Below, piece by piece: positions 1-7,981 of a stretch of 36,867 bases of DNA. Location: assembly GCA_018830865.1 (NCBI GenBank), contig JAHJRN010000030.1, positions 1 through 36,867 on the forward strand, written 5' to 3'. Every line of letters begins with the position of its first letter. Position 1 is the first letter of the stretch. The stretch comes from Patescibacteria group bacterium. GTDB taxonomy: Bacteria; Patescibacteriota; Patescibacteriia; 2-12-FULL-60-25. Made by a program: the position numbers and the translations under genes. A model generated the notes under the pieces. That model did not search any database and had not been told where the DNA came from. It saw only the letters and a program-made list of their open reading frames with translations.

Positions 1-270
1 CGCAACACCGAGAGCGAGGCGAACATCGCCGAGATGGACACGCTGGGCTACCGCCCCGCGACCCACCTCGAGGCGTACGCCTTCGCCAAGGCAAACCCCG
101 AGCTGCAGCGTCAGTTCTGGATCGTGGCTCTCGGCTCGTCCGCGATGCGCGGTGACCTCCGGGCTGTCGCGGTGCTGAGCAGCGTTTCCGGCAGGCGCGT
201 CCTCGGCTACGTCTGGTTCGACCGCGAGTGGCGCTCCGGCCGCCGGTTCCTGTTCGTTCGTAAGACGTAA
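1..270 (+). CDS. Hypothetical protein, C-terminal part (5' end outside window)
   Basis: The frame is open from base 1 to the TAA at 268-270, so the gene begins before the window; the internal ATG at 34 is probably not the true start. About 89 residues are visible. They include a helical stretch with 'EAYAFAKANPELQ' and a 'FWIVALGSS' strand, then basic beta-strand-like sequence ending 'RFLFVRKT'. I recall similar short proteins in Patescibacteria genomes, but I cannot assign a function. A strong intrinsic terminator follows about 75 bp downstream, so this is the last gene of its transcript. Confidence 0.6.
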   Translation, partial: RNTESEANIAEMDTLGYRPATHLEAYAFAKANPELQRQFWIVALGSSAMRGDLRAVAVLSSVSGRRVLGYVWFDREWRSGRRFLFVRKT

Positions 271-344
271 CGATATGGTGTACCGGATTTGGGCATGATT
301 CATCACGCCCCTACGACGGAGGGCCGGCGCTTGGGTCGGCTCCT

Positions 345-378
345 ACTGCCTCGGTTTCTTTCCCGGGGCGGTTTTTTT
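345..378 (+). terminator. Intrinsic terminator after the first gene
   Basis: Bases 345-354 pair with 363-372 to form a 10-bp stem (two G-U pairs) around an 8-nt T/C-rich loop. Seven T residues follow at 372-378. It separates the upstream unknown gene from greA. Confidence 0.8.
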
Positions 379-412
379 GTTCTTGCTTCTTACTTCTTCC
401 TTCTCCCGTATC

Positions 413-442
413 TTGACACCCATCCGCGTCTTGGAGTAGCTT
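413..442 (+). promoter_or_regulatory. Candidate sigma-70 promoter of greA
   Basis: A perfect TTGACA lies at 413-418 and a weak -10 (TAGCTT) at 437-442, spacing 18. It sits just after the upstream terminator. The predicted leader before greA is about 70 nt and has a GCGCGC inverted repeat (about 453-477). Confidence 0.5.
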
Positions 443-519
443 GGATGCAAAGAGTCATCGCGCGCTGGACATCGAGTCGGCGCGCATTTCATTGAAACAG
501 CGAATGCTGTCATCCCTGT

Positions 520-987
520 ATGGTCGACAAGATCCAGTACGTGAGCCAAGAAGGTCTCGACAAGCTCAAGGCAGAACATCAAGAGCTTAAGTCCGTCCGG
601 CGCAAGGAAGCGGTCGTGAAGATCGAGACCGCGAAGGCGCTCGGCGACCTGTCCGAGAATGCGGACTATCATGAAGCGAAGAACGAGCTCGCGTTCATCG
701 ACGGCCGCATCCAGGAGATCGAGGGGATTCTCAAGAACGTCTCCATCATCGAGGGGGGCGGCGGTTCATCGACGTCGGTGCACATCGGTTCGACCATCGA
801 GGTCGAATCGCGCGGGACGCATAAGTCGTACCGCATCGTCGGGTCCAATGAGGCGGATCCGACGCAAGGCCTCATCTCCAACGAATCGCCGCTCGGTGCC
901 GCGTTTCTCGGCCATGCCGTAGGCGACGACGTGGAGGTCTCGACGCCGGCTGGCACGCAGACGTATCGGATCGTGTCCGTGTCGTGA
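520..987 (+). CDS. greA: Transcription elongation factor GreA
   Basis: A 155-aa protein of typical GreA length. The N-terminal half (about residues 1-75) is the antiparallel coiled coil that enters the RNA polymerase secondary channel. Its tip carries 'GDLSENADYHEAK', with the acidic Asp and Glu that hold the catalytic Mg for cleavage of backtracked transcripts. The C-terminal half (about 80-155) is the FKBP-like domain with 'GSNEADPTQGLISNESPLGAAFLG'-type sequence. The gene stands alone between a terminator and the lysS promoter. No clear Shine-Dalgarno precedes the ATG. A second Gre-type gene lies at 27752; this copy is closer to standard GreA in its start and length. Confidence 0.95.
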   Translation: MVDKIQYVSQEGLDKLKAEHQELKSVRRKEAVVKIETAKALGDLSENADYHEAKNELAFIDGRIQEIEGILKNVSIIEGGGGSSTSVHIGSTIEVESRGTHKSYRIVGSNEADPTQGLISNESPLGAAFLGHAVGDDVEVSTPAGTQTYRIVSVS

Positions 988-1001
988 TGGACATATCACC
1001 C

Positions 1002-1030
1002 TTGACCCGTTTACGAACACGGAGTACCGT
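1002..1030 (+). promoter_or_regulatory. Promoter of the lysS operon
   Basis: TTGACC at 1002-1007 and TACCGT at 1025-1030 are separated by exactly 17 bp. The -10 ends 11 nt before the lysS ATG, so the predicted leader is only about 4 nt and has no Shine-Dalgarno sequence. Confidence 0.65.
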
Positions 1031-1041
1031 GCAGACAACCT

Positions 1042-2583
1042 ATGCCCGTTCCGAACGAAGCGGAAGTGAGGCGCGAGAAACTTCGCGCGCTTGAAGATGC
1101 CGGCATCCGTCCGTATCCCACGGCCTCGCATCGGGATACGACGTGTGGCGATGCCCTCGCGCGTTTCGACGAGTGGTCCGCCGCGGAGAAATGCGTGACC
1201 CTTGCGGGCCGCCTCATGACGACGCGCGTGCACGGCGGACTTATCTTCGCGGACCTGGTCGACGCGACCGGCAAGCTCCAGATCCTCGTGAAGCAGGATA
1301 TCGTGAGCGACGAGGCGTTCGGAATATTCTGCGACCGCATCGATCCCGGCGACATCATCGAAGCGACCGGCACGCTGTTCGAGACGAAACGAGGGGAAAA
1401 GACGTTGCAGGTCTCGTCATGGGCCATCCTCGCGAAGGCCCTACTTCCGTTGCCCGAAAAATGGCACGGCCTGTCTGACCAGGAACTCCGGTATCGGCAT
1501 CGCGAACTCGACCTCATCGCGAATCCGGAAGTACGCGAGACGTTCCGCAAGCGTTCGCAGGTCATCCGTTCACTCCGCCGCGCGCTCGAGGACGAGGGGT
1601 TCGAGGAAGTCGAGACGCCCATCCTCCAAGCCATCCCGGGGGGCGCGACGGCACGGCCATTCGTGACGCACCACAATGCACTCGACATGGACCTGTACCT
1701 TCGCATCGCGCCGGAGCTCTACCTGAAGCGCCTCATCGTGGGCGGCTACGAGAGGGTATTCGAGATCGGGAGGCAGTTCCGCAATGAAGGCATGGATTGG
1801 TCACACAATCCGGAATTCACGTCGTGCGAGTTCTATTGGGCGTATCAGGACGCGGAGGGACTCATGACGTTCACCGAGTCGCTCCTCGCACGCGTCATCA
1901 TGGAGGTGAACGGTTCCCTCATCGTGAAGAATGGCGAACAGACGATCGATTTCACTGCGCCATGGCCGCGCATCCCGTTCCGCGACGCCATCAAGGACGC
2001 ATGCGGCATCGATATCGCGGGCATCACGAAAAAGGATCTCCTCGCCAAGATGAAGAAGCTCGGCATCGAGGTCGAGGACGAAGGCGCGGGTCTCGGGAAG
2101 CTGTTCGACGAGCTGTACAAGGATCTCATCCAGTCGAAGCAAACGAGTCCCGCGTTCATCACCGACTATCCCATCGAAATGGAACCGCTCGCGAAGCGGT
2201 GCGAGGGCGATACCTGTTTCGTCCAGCGCTTCCAGCTCCTCGCGGCCGGCCGGGAATTGCTAAAGGCCTATGCGGAGCTGAACGATCCCGTCGATCAGTT
2301 GCAGCGGTTCACGGCGCAGGAGAAGCTCCGCAAGGAAGGGGACGTAGAGGCGCAGCACATCGATATGGCGTTCGTGGAGGCGCTGGAACACGGCATGCCG
2401 CCGACGGCGGGGTGGGGGATGGGCATCGATCGGTTTGTCGCCCTCATCGCGGACGTACGGAGCGTGAAGGACGTCATCCTGTTCCCGACCATGCGCCCGA
2501 CAGGTCAAGTCGAGAAGACGATGGAAGAAATCCGGGTCGCCCCGGTCAAGGCGAAAGGGAAGATTGCTTCTACGAAACGATAA
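1042..2583 (+). CDS. lysS: Lysyl-tRNA synthetase, class II
   Basis: This 513-aa enzyme attaches lysine to tRNA-Lys using ATP. An N-terminal OB-fold anticodon-binding domain (about residues 50-150) precedes the class II catalytic core. Core signatures are 'GGATARPFVTHHNALD', motif 2 'FRNEGMDWSHNPEFTSCEFY' and motif 3 'GWGMGIDRFVALI' near the C terminus. Length matches bacterial LysS (about 500 aa). A basic Lys/Ala-rich tail ends the protein. It is the first gene of a closely packed run with the nucleotidyltransferase (8-bp gap), serS, alr and ftsQ. The start is set by the -10 element 11 nt upstream and the absence of any better ATG. Confidence 0.97.
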   Translation: MPVPNEAEVRREKLRALEDAGIRPYPTASHRDTTCGDALARFDEWSAAEKCVTLAGRLMTTRVHGGLIFADLVDATGKLQILVKQDIVSDEAFGIFCDRIDPGDIIEATGTLFETKRGEKTLQVSSWAILAKALLPLPEKWHGLSDQELRYRHRELDLIANPEVRETFRKRSQVIRSLRRALEDEGFEEVETPILQAIPGGATARPFVTHHNALDMDLYLRIAPELYLKRLIVGGYERVFEIGRQFRNEGMDWSHNPEFTSCEFYWAYQDAEGLMTFTESLLARVIMEVNGSLIVKNGEQTIDFTAPWPRIPFRDAIKDACGIDIAGITKKDLLAKMKKLGIEVEDEGAGLGKLFDELYKDLIQSKQTSPAFITDYPIEMEPLAKRCEGDTCFVQRFQLLAAGRELLKAYAELNDPVDQLQRFTAQEKLRKEGDVEAQHIDMAFVEALEHGMPPTAGWGMGIDRFVALIADVRSVKDVILFPTMRPTGQVEKTMEEIRVAPVKAKGKIASTKR

Positions 2584-2591
2584 CGCGAATT

Positions 2592-3056
2592 ATGTCAGCG
2601 ATAACGGTGATGTGCTTCGGCACCTTCGACGGCCTCCACCCCGGTCATGAGGATTATTTTCGACAAGCGCACGAGCAGGGCGATAAGGTCGTGGTTATCG
2701 TCGCGCGTGACAGCACGGTCGTCGACGTGAAGGGGGACCTCCCGTCGACGAACGAGACGGATCGTCTACAGGTAATTCAGGAACATCCGCTCGTGGACGA
2801 GGCCATGCTCGGTAACTTGGACGACAAGTTCCGCATCATCGAGGAGATTCAACCGGATATCATCTGCCTCGGCTATGATCAGGAATCGTTCACGGACATG
2901 CTTGATGTCGAACTGACGCGGCGAGGGCTCGCCATATCGATTATCCGTTGTCATCCGTATTTTCCGGACACGTATAAGTCATCGCTTCTTCGTGGCGCAC
3001 GCGTAACGGATGCTGATTTCGCCGAGGAAACCGAAGAGGAGGGGATTCCGCTCTGA
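2592..3056 (+). CDS. Cytidylyltransferase-like nucleotidyltransferase (RibL/GCT type)
   Basis: A 154-aa protein of the HxGH nucleotidylyltransferase superfamily. The N terminus has 'FGTFDGLHPGHEDYF', which contains the HPGH nucleotide-binding motif. A later 'PDTYKSSLLR' segment near residues 125-135 fits the position of the second phosphate-binding motif. Relatives include glycerol-3-phosphate cytidylyltransferase and the archaeal FAD synthetase RibL; the sequence alone does not decide the substrate. The last 15 residues are acidic. It is co-transcribed with lysS and serS: 8 bp after lysS and 1 bp before serS. The frame is open further upstream, inside lysS, but that part is shadow; the ATG at 2592 is the natural start. 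Confidence 0.8.
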   Translation: MSAITVMCFGTFDGLHPGHEDYFRQAHEQGDKVVVIVARDSTVVDVKGDLPSTNETDRLQVIQEHPLVDEAMLGNLDDKFRIIEEIQPDIICLGYDQESFTDMLDVELTRRGLAISIIRCHPYFPDTYKSSLLRGARVTDADFAEETEEEGIPL

Positions 3057-3057
3057 T

Positions 3058-4326
3058 ATGCTCGATTCAAAGTTCATCCGCGACCATGCGGACGAGGTGA
3101 AGCGGAACTGCCTTCGACGCAACGCGAACGTCGATGTCGACGCGTTCCTCCGTATGGACGAGGAGCGTCGGAATCTCATCCAGGCCGTCGAAGGCATGCG
3201 CGCCGAACGGAACGCGGTCGCGGACTCTATGAAGTCAGTGGATGCATCGGGGCGTAGCGCGCTCATCGAGAGGGGGAAGTCCCTCAAGGAGTCCATCGCT
3301 GCGAAGGAGACGGCCTTGTCCGATATCGAGAGGTCCTGGAAGGATTTCCTATATCGCATACCGAACATGACGCATCCGGACGTTCCGGAGGGCGCCTCGG
3401 ATGAGGAGAACGTAGAAATTCGGACCGTAGGGACCGTAGGGAAAATCAAGGATCCGTTGAATCATGTCCAGATCGCGGAGAAGCACGATCTGATCGATTT
3501 CAGTCGAGGTGCCAAGGTCGCTGGCGCAAAGTTCTATTTTTTGAAGGGGAAACTAATGCTCCTGGAGCAGGCACTCGTCCGTTTCGCCTTGGACCGGTTG
3601 GTTCGCGAGGGGTTCACGCCCATGACGACACCGGATGTCGCGAAGGACGAGATCCTGATCGGGACAGGTTTCATGCCGCGCGGGCATGAAACACAAATGT
3701 ATTCATTGGAGAATTCGGATCTATCCCTCATCGGGACCGCGGAAATTCCACTTGGGGGGTATCATGCCGGCGAAATTTTGGACGAATCCGCGTTGCCGTT
3801 GCTGTACGCCGGCCTCTCCCACTGTTTTCGGACCGAAGCCGGCGCCTACGGTCGCGAGTCCTATGGCCTATATCGCGTCCATCAGTTCACGAAGGTCGAG
3901 ATGTTCGCGTATGCCGCACCGGACCAATCGGACGCGTTGCTCGAGCGGATGCAACATACGAGCGAAGACCTGTTCACGGAGCTCGGTATTCCGTTCCGTG
4001 TCGTGGAGATCTGCACCGGAGATTTCGGGAATCCGCACTACCGCAAGTACGATATCGAGGCATGGATGTGGGGGAAGGGCGACGGAAAGGGGGGATGGGG
4101 AGAGGTGACGTCCGCGTCCAACTGTTCGGACTATCAGGCACGTCGCCTCCAGATTCGCATGCGCCGGAAGGACGGTTCTGTCGAGATGGTCCATACGCTC
4201 AACAATACCGCCATCGCGACGTCGCGTGCGCTGATCGTGCTCTTGGAGAACCATCAGAACGAGGACGGCTCCGTGACCGTTCCGGACGCCTTGGTGCCCT
4301 TCTGCGGGTTTGATAGAATCGGTTGA
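3058..4326 (+). CDS. serS: Seryl-tRNA synthetase
   Basis: A 422-aa class II synthetase that charges tRNA-Ser (and tRNA-Sec if present). The first ~110 residues form the long coiled-coil arm that grips the tRNA variable loop. The catalytic core shows 'GTAEIPLGGYH' (serine pocket), motif 2 'FRTEAGAYGRESYGLYRVHQF' in part, and motif 3 'NNTAIATSRALIVLLENHQN'. I chose ATG 3058 rather than the in-frame upstream codon at 3010 because 3058 begins the conserved 'MLDSKFIRDHADEV' and lies 1 bp after the preceding stop. The TGA overlaps the alr ATG by one base, which implies translational coupling. Confidence 0.97.
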   Translation: MLDSKFIRDHADEVKRNCLRRNANVDVDAFLRMDEERRNLIQAVEGMRAERNAVADSMKSVDASGRSALIERGKSLKESIAAKETALSDIERSWKDFLYRIPNMTHPDVPEGASDEENVEIRTVGTVGKIKDPLNHVQIAEKHDLIDFSRGAKVAGAKFYFLKGKLMLLEQALVRFALDRLVREGFTPMTTPDVAKDEILIGTGFMPRGHETQMYSLENSDLSLIGTAEIPLGGYHAGEILDESALPLLYAGLSHCFRTEAGAYGRESYGLYRVHQFTKVEMFAYAAPDQSDALLERMQHTSEDLFTELGIPFRVVEICTGDFGNPHYRKYDIEAWMWGKGDGKGGWGEVTSASNCSDYQARRLQIRMRRKDGSVEMVHTLNNTAIATSRALIVLLENHQNEDGSVTVPDALVPFCGFDRIG

Positions 4327-5498
4327 TGGAACAGCTCGCGTCGAAGACATGGGTCGAGATCTCACGCTCGGCCATTTCGGGCAACATCAAGGCATTCCGT
4401 TCGCATGTCGGGAGCGGCGCGTCGCTTATGGCTGTCGTCAAATCGAACGCGTACGGGCACGGGCTCGTTCAGGTCGCGGACGTCGCGCAGAGGGCAGGCG
4501 CATCATGGCTTGGTGTCGACAGCGTCGATGAAGGCATCATGTTGCGAGAAAACGGCATAACCAAGAAGATTCTCGTCCTTGGATATACACTCGCCGATCG
4601 CGTCGCGGACTGTGTCGGGCACGACCTGTCGTTCATGGTGTCCTCCATGGAGACCGTACGGGCAATCGCGGCGTTGAAGCTCCCGCGCGTCGGACCGCAT
4701 GCCTCGCGACGGAGACGTGCGGCACATGTCCATGTGAAGGTCGATACCGGCACGACGCGTCAAGGCGTGATGGGCGACGACCTCCTTCGTCTGACGCGGG
4801 CGCTCAAAGGGACACCCGGCACGCTCATCGAGGGCGTAGCGACGCATTACGCGAACATCGAGGATACGACGGACGGCTCGTATGCGGAGCTTCAGCTCAA
4901 GCGGTTTCATGACGCGCTCGCATCATTGCGGGACGACGGAATCGATCCACCGATACGTCACACAGCATGCAGCGCCGCCGCCATCCTGTATCCGGATACG
5001 CATTTCAATCTCGTTCGTCTCGGCGTCTCGATGTACGGTCTCTGGCCATCGAAGGAGACGCATGCCGTCGCGACACGTGAAGGCCGTCTTCTTGACCTCC
5101 GACCCGTAATGACATGGAAGACCGTCGTCGCGCAGATCAAGCACGTGAAGAAGGGGACACCTATCAGCTACGGGCTGACGGAGCGGGTCAGTCGTGCATC
5201 CACACTTGCGCTCATCCCCGTCGGGTATTGGGATGGGTATGACCGCGGGCTCTCATCCACAGGCGTCGTCCTCATCCGCGGAAGGAGATGCAAGGTCATG
5301 GGGCGCATCTGCATGAACATGTTCGTGGTCGACGCGACGGATGTCCCTGGCATACGTGTCGAGGACGAGGTCGTGCTGCTCGGAACACAGAAGCGTGAAA
5401 GCATCACGGCGGATGACATTGCATCAAAGATTAGTTCAATCAATTATGAGGTCGTGACACGCGTGAACCCGCTGATTCCTCGCGTCCTCGTTAGGTAG
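4326..5498 (+). CDS. alr: Alanine racemase
   Basis: A 390-aa PLP enzyme that interconverts L- and D-alanine for peptidoglycan. The N-terminal TIM barrel carries 'AVVKSNAYGHG', with Lys39 as the PLP lysine. The C-terminal beta domain carries 'TPISYGLTERVSRASTLAL', with Tyr282 as the second catalytic base, and 'GRICMNMFVVDATDV'. The usual Asp after 'GRICM' is Asn here, a small deviation. The ATG at 4326 shares its A with the serS stop (TGATG); an in-frame TTG at 4323 is less likely. It lies 4 bp before the FtsQ-like gene, which links cell-wall precursor synthesis with division. The presence of alr implies that the organism makes its own murein. Confidence 0.95.
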   Translation: MEQLASKTWVEISRSAISGNIKAFRSHVGSGASLMAVVKSNAYGHGLVQVADVAQRAGASWLGVDSVDEGIMLRENGITKKILVLGYTLADRVADCVGHDLSFMVSSMETVRAIAALKLPRVGPHASRRRRAAHVHVKVDTGTTRQGVMGDDLLRLTRALKGTPGTLIEGVATHYANIEDTTDGSYAELQLKRFHDALASLRDDGIDPPIRHTACSAAAILYPDTHFNLVRLGVSMYGLWPSKETHAVATREGRLLDLRPVMTWKTVVAQIKHVKKGTPISYGLTERVSRASTLALIPVGYWDGYDRGLSSTGVVLIRGRRCKVMGRICMNMFVVDATDVPGIRVEDEVVLLGTQKRESITADDIASKISSINYEVVTRVNPLIPRVLVR

Positions 5499-5502
5499 AT
5501 AT

Positions 5503-6342
5503 ATGGAGTACCCCCAGCCCGAGAGGGGAATGTACAGCTCGAAGCGCCTCGTCCAACAGAAATCGAGCCACACGTTCGTCATCGCCCTCGTGATGGCGTT
5601 CGCCGTCATAGGATGGGCGTGGTTCTTTTTTTCTTCCGGATTCTGGAACATCGCTGAAGTGGACATCGAGGGTCTTCGCTCATTGGAGAGGGGAGAGGTG
5701 CTCGAGGAGACCTACCGAATCATCGATACCAGGGGATGGAGACCGTGGAGTACGAGGAATCTACTGATGATGGATACGATGAAGCTTGGAATCGCATTGA
5801 AAGAGCGGTTGTTCATTGAAGACGTGGTTGTGGATAAGTCGTATCCAGATGTTTTACGACTCTTGATTAAAGAGCGTCAGAGGAGTGTGGTCTTAGTGTC
5901 GAATGATCAGTACGTCAATATAGATGCCTCCGGTATCGTCACAGATAATGTCGAGGGAGACTCTCTGCGCGCATCACAGGACCGTGTCGCCGCCCGCGCG
6001 TTCGCTGACGAAATCCATTCGCTTGTCATCGTTATGCAAACCGCGGATCCGTTAGCTCCTGGATTCAAGGTCGCTGAGGCCGAGGACGTCAGGCGTTGGA
6101 TGGATGTCGCAAGGGCTTTGGTCCTAGGGGGCCTTAAAATTCGTTTTATGAAGATTCAGACCCCTCAGGCATCCTTGGGACGCTTTGTGAGCGAACGAGG
6201 CTACGATATCTATGTAGACCTAAAAATGCCCGTAGAGCCTCAGATAGCGACGTATCAGGCATATATGCGGTCTCAGCCTGATGAATCGCAGATTAAGGAG
6301 CATATGGATATTCGTATATCTGGACAGGTCATCATCAAATAG
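5503..6342 (+). CDS. ftsQ: FtsQ/DivIB-like cell division protein (POTRA)
   Basis: A 279-aa single-pass membrane protein. A basic cytoplasmic N terminus is followed by one hydrophobic helix (about residues 25-48). Then comes a POTRA-like start 'FWNIAEVDIEGLRSLERGEVL' and a segment resembling the FtsQ beta domain ('VVDKSYPDVLRLLIKERQR', 'YVNIDASGIVTDN'). Family members link the FtsBL complex to the divisome. It is the last gene of the lysS-alr run, 4 bp after alr. From about codon 90 on, base use is clearly more AT-rich than in its neighbours, and this continues into the gap after the gene. The FtsQ assignment rests on topology, motifs and the alr neighbour. Confidence 0.75.
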   Translation: MEYPQPERGMYSSKRLVQQKSSHTFVIALVMAFAVIGWAWFFFSSGFWNIAEVDIEGLRSLERGEVLEETYRIIDTRGWRPWSTRNLLMMDTMKLGIALKERLFIEDVVVDKSYPDVLRLLIKERQRSVVLVSNDQYVNIDASGIVTDNVEGDSLRASQDRVAARAFADEIHSLVIVMQTADPLAPGFKVAEAEDVRRWMDVARALVLGGLKIRFMKIQTPQASLGRFVSERGYDIYVDLKMPVEPQIATYQAYMRSQPDESQIKEHMDIRISGQVIIK

Positions 6343-6770
6343 AGGATTTATTGGGGTTTGGTGCGCAAGAAAGCTAAGAGATCGGCGTTTTGAGGTATGC
6401 CAGATACCCCGAATTGGCTAAAAAGCTTCTAAAGGGTTATTTGAAGTACCCCATGTGTCTCATAAGGTATATTGTGCGACGCATAGTATTTTTAGACTCA
6501 GAGCCCCGTTTAACTCCCCTTCCCCACCGTATAAAATCGAAATTTTCGATCGTCGTCTTTTTGTACCTACGTAGTTACTACCCCGTAACGTACCTACGAA
6601 ACGTTTCTTCCTATGCCGCCCTTCGTCCGTTTCGCCCGTTACATTCGAGTGTATCGTGACTTTGACACGTCTGTGTACAGTGACAGAATTGCCTATCCCC
6701 TCTTGTTGGCTAAGTTTAGCTAAAAATATTAAGATTGTTTATGTTTTGACATGATATATGTCTGTTATTC
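6343..6770. other. AT-rich intergenic region without a convincing gene
   Basis: About 430 bp of lower GC than the rest. An 89-codon frame (6390-6659) has no start context and no protein-like composition. Visible elements are a perfect palindrome ATCGAAA-T-TTTCGAT near 6534, a GTTAC/GTAAC hairpin with a repeated GTACCTACG near 6564-6600, and two isolated TTGACA hexamers (6662-6667, 6746-6751) without good -10 partners. I see no tRNA or known RNA signature. Confidence 0.5.
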
Positions 6771-6799
6771 TTGACAAAAAGGCAAAAATGTGATATTGT
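6771..6799 (+). promoter_or_regulatory. Strong sigma-70 promoter before a structured transcript
   Basis: TTGACA at 6771-6776 and TATTGT at 6794-6799 with a 17-bp, A-rich spacer. The predicted start is near 6806. It is one of the two best -35/-10 pairs in the window; the other is at 16168-16196. No long gene follows directly, and the transcript first runs through two strong hairpins. Confidence 0.75.
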
Positions 6800-6868
6800 A
6801 CACATCGAGTGCTTCAAAATAGTCGAATCGTAGTTGATACCAAAAAGTGGCACGTTTACAAAGGATTT

Positions 6869-6940
6869 CGACCTGAAGAACGGAGCGGGCGTTTCCGTTC
6901 GTCAGGTCGGACTTTCTCCGCCATCCGTCAGTTCGGCGGA
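6869..6940 (+). other. Two strong consecutive RNA hairpins (leader or small RNA)
   Basis: Bases 6869-6884 pair with 6894-6909: 15 of 16 positions, one A/G mismatch, 9-nt loop. Bases 6917-6922 (TCCGCC) pair with 6935-6940 (GGCGGA). Both lie about 60-135 nt after the predicted start of the 6771 promoter. No T-run follows, so neither is a simple terminator. They could be a regulatory leader of the ORF at 6969 or part of a non-coding RNA. Confidence 0.55.
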
Positions 6941-6968
6941 TCGTGCGAGGAAGTCAGAGAGACGGTCA

Positions 6969-7244
6969 ATGAAAAGATTTACGGTCAGCGCTGGTGGATT
7001 CCGGGTCGTCTCGAATAGGCCCTCCATCATCCTCATCGTCGCCGATGCGATGAGGGGCAAAGGTCTCCGACCCGAAGTCGAGGGATGTTCGTCAGCGGAG
7101 CTCTGCACCGACCCTCCGTCCTGGGGCGCGTTGATGCGGACCAGGGGAGAGACGGTCGTGATGGAGAGCCCGGACATTCCGCCCTTCATCATCTCGAAAA
7201 TCGTGACCGGAGATATGTCGGTCGTCGGTTTCCTCGTCCCGTAG
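6969..7244 (+). CDS. Hypothetical 91-aa protein
   Basis: ATG 6969 to TAG 7244 gives 91 residues beginning 'MKRFTVSAGGFRVV' and ending 'TGDMSVVGFLVP'. The composition is balanced, with a hydrophobic strand near residues 20-27. The frame is open upstream to a TTG at 6834, but that part overlaps the strong hairpins and reads poorly. Only a weak purine stretch (GAGAGA) precedes the ATG. The stop codon lies in the 3-nt loop of a perfect 7-bp hairpin (7235-7241 with 7245-7251). I do not recognise the protein. The alternative is that 6806-7293 is a non-coding RNA. Confidence 0.4.
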   Translation: MKRFTVSAGGFRVVSNRPSIILIVADAMRGKGLRPEVEGCSSAELCTDPPSWGALMRTRGETVVMESPDIPPFIISKIVTGDMSVVGFLVP

Positions 7245-7262
7245 CGGGACGCCCGGCCACTT

Positions 7263-7293
7263 GAGCCGCCGGGATACCAAAGGGCTCTTTTTT
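7263..7293 (+). terminator. Probable intrinsic terminator of the 6771 transcript
   Basis: GAGCC (7263-7267) pairs with GGCTC (7283-7287) and six T residues follow (7288-7293). The 15-nt loop is long, so the call is moderate. A second hairpin (CCCGGC at 7252 with GCCGGG) overlaps it. Confidence 0.45.
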
Positions 7294-7294
7294 C

Positions 7295-7981
7295 TTATCC
7301 TTTCACTGGCGGATCAGGCGGAATGATGTTGATGTCCCACCAGGCCTTGATGCTGGATGCGAGATCACGCGCCCAGAAATACGTGTTGCGTCGATAGACG
7401 TGGCGGTCTGCCGTGACGCCGATGGCGTCGATGCCGAACGCGTTGCAGAGATACAACGCGCGTCCAAGATGGAACCGTTGCGTCACGACAACGGCCGTTT
7501 CGATATGCAGGACCTGGGCCGCGCGTTTACAACTCTCATAGGTCCGGTATCCCCTGTCGTCGACGATAATATGCTCCCACGGCACGTCCGCCGTCGTCAG
7601 ATGGTCCCGCATCGAGGCAATCTCATTCACATGAAATCGTCCATCGTCGCCCGTGATGAGGATGCGGTCCACCGTACCGTTGCGGTAGAGGTCGAGGCCC
7701 GTGTCGAGGCGGTCGCGTAGGGCGTCGGACGGCGTGCCATCCGGGAGGATAGAGGCGCCGAGGACGATGGCGACGTCCGCGGACGGGACCGAGGTGACGT
7801 TCGGGGCGAAGATGCGGCCCGCATACGTCAGTTGCACCTGCGCGAGGATGACCGCAAGGATGGCGAGCGACACGAACACGACGCCAAGTGCGACGAAGAC
7901 GGTCTTCAATAGGACTCCTCGGCGACGGGTGGTTGTCGCCGCGATATCCGTCGGAATCACGTCTTGAAGCTCGTCGTTCAT
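7295..7981 (-). CDS. DUF218 (SanA/YdcF-like) membrane-anchored protein
   Basis: A 228-aa protein with a cytoplasmic N terminus (about 25 aa), one transmembrane helix (about residues 26-50) and a DUF218 domain outside the membrane. Family motifs seen are 'ADVAIVLGASILPDGTPS', 'ILITGDDG', 'MRDHLTTADVPWEHIIVDDRGYRTYESCKRA' in part, and 'VVVTQRFHLGRALYLCNAFG'. SanA-type members are linked to envelope barrier function and vancomycin tolerance; the biochemistry is not settled. Its ATG overlaps the rmuC stop by 4 bp (ATGA), so the two are translated from one message. Confidence 0.85.
   Translation of the reverse strand: MNDELQDVIPTDIAATTTRRRGVLLKTVFVALGVVFVSLAILAVILAQVQLTYAGRIFAPNVTSVPSADVAIVLGASILPDGTPSDALRDRLDTGLDLYRNGTVDRILITGDDGRFHVNEIASMRDHLTTADVPWEHIIVDDRGYRTYESCKRAAQVLHIETAVVVTQRFHLGRALYLCNAFGIDAIGVTADRHVYRRNTYFWARDLASSIKAWWDINIIPPDPPVKG

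Noticed and set aside
6390-6659. 89-codon frame in the gap after ftsQ
   Set aside because: It lacks a promoter or ribosome-binding site near the start, and its composition follows the AT-rich DNA rather than a protein.
6900-7000. RNase P RNA, suggested by a GAGGAAGTC stretch at about 6947
   Set aside because: The universal GAGGAAAGTCC and ACAGAA elements are not both present, and the expected core pairing could not be found.
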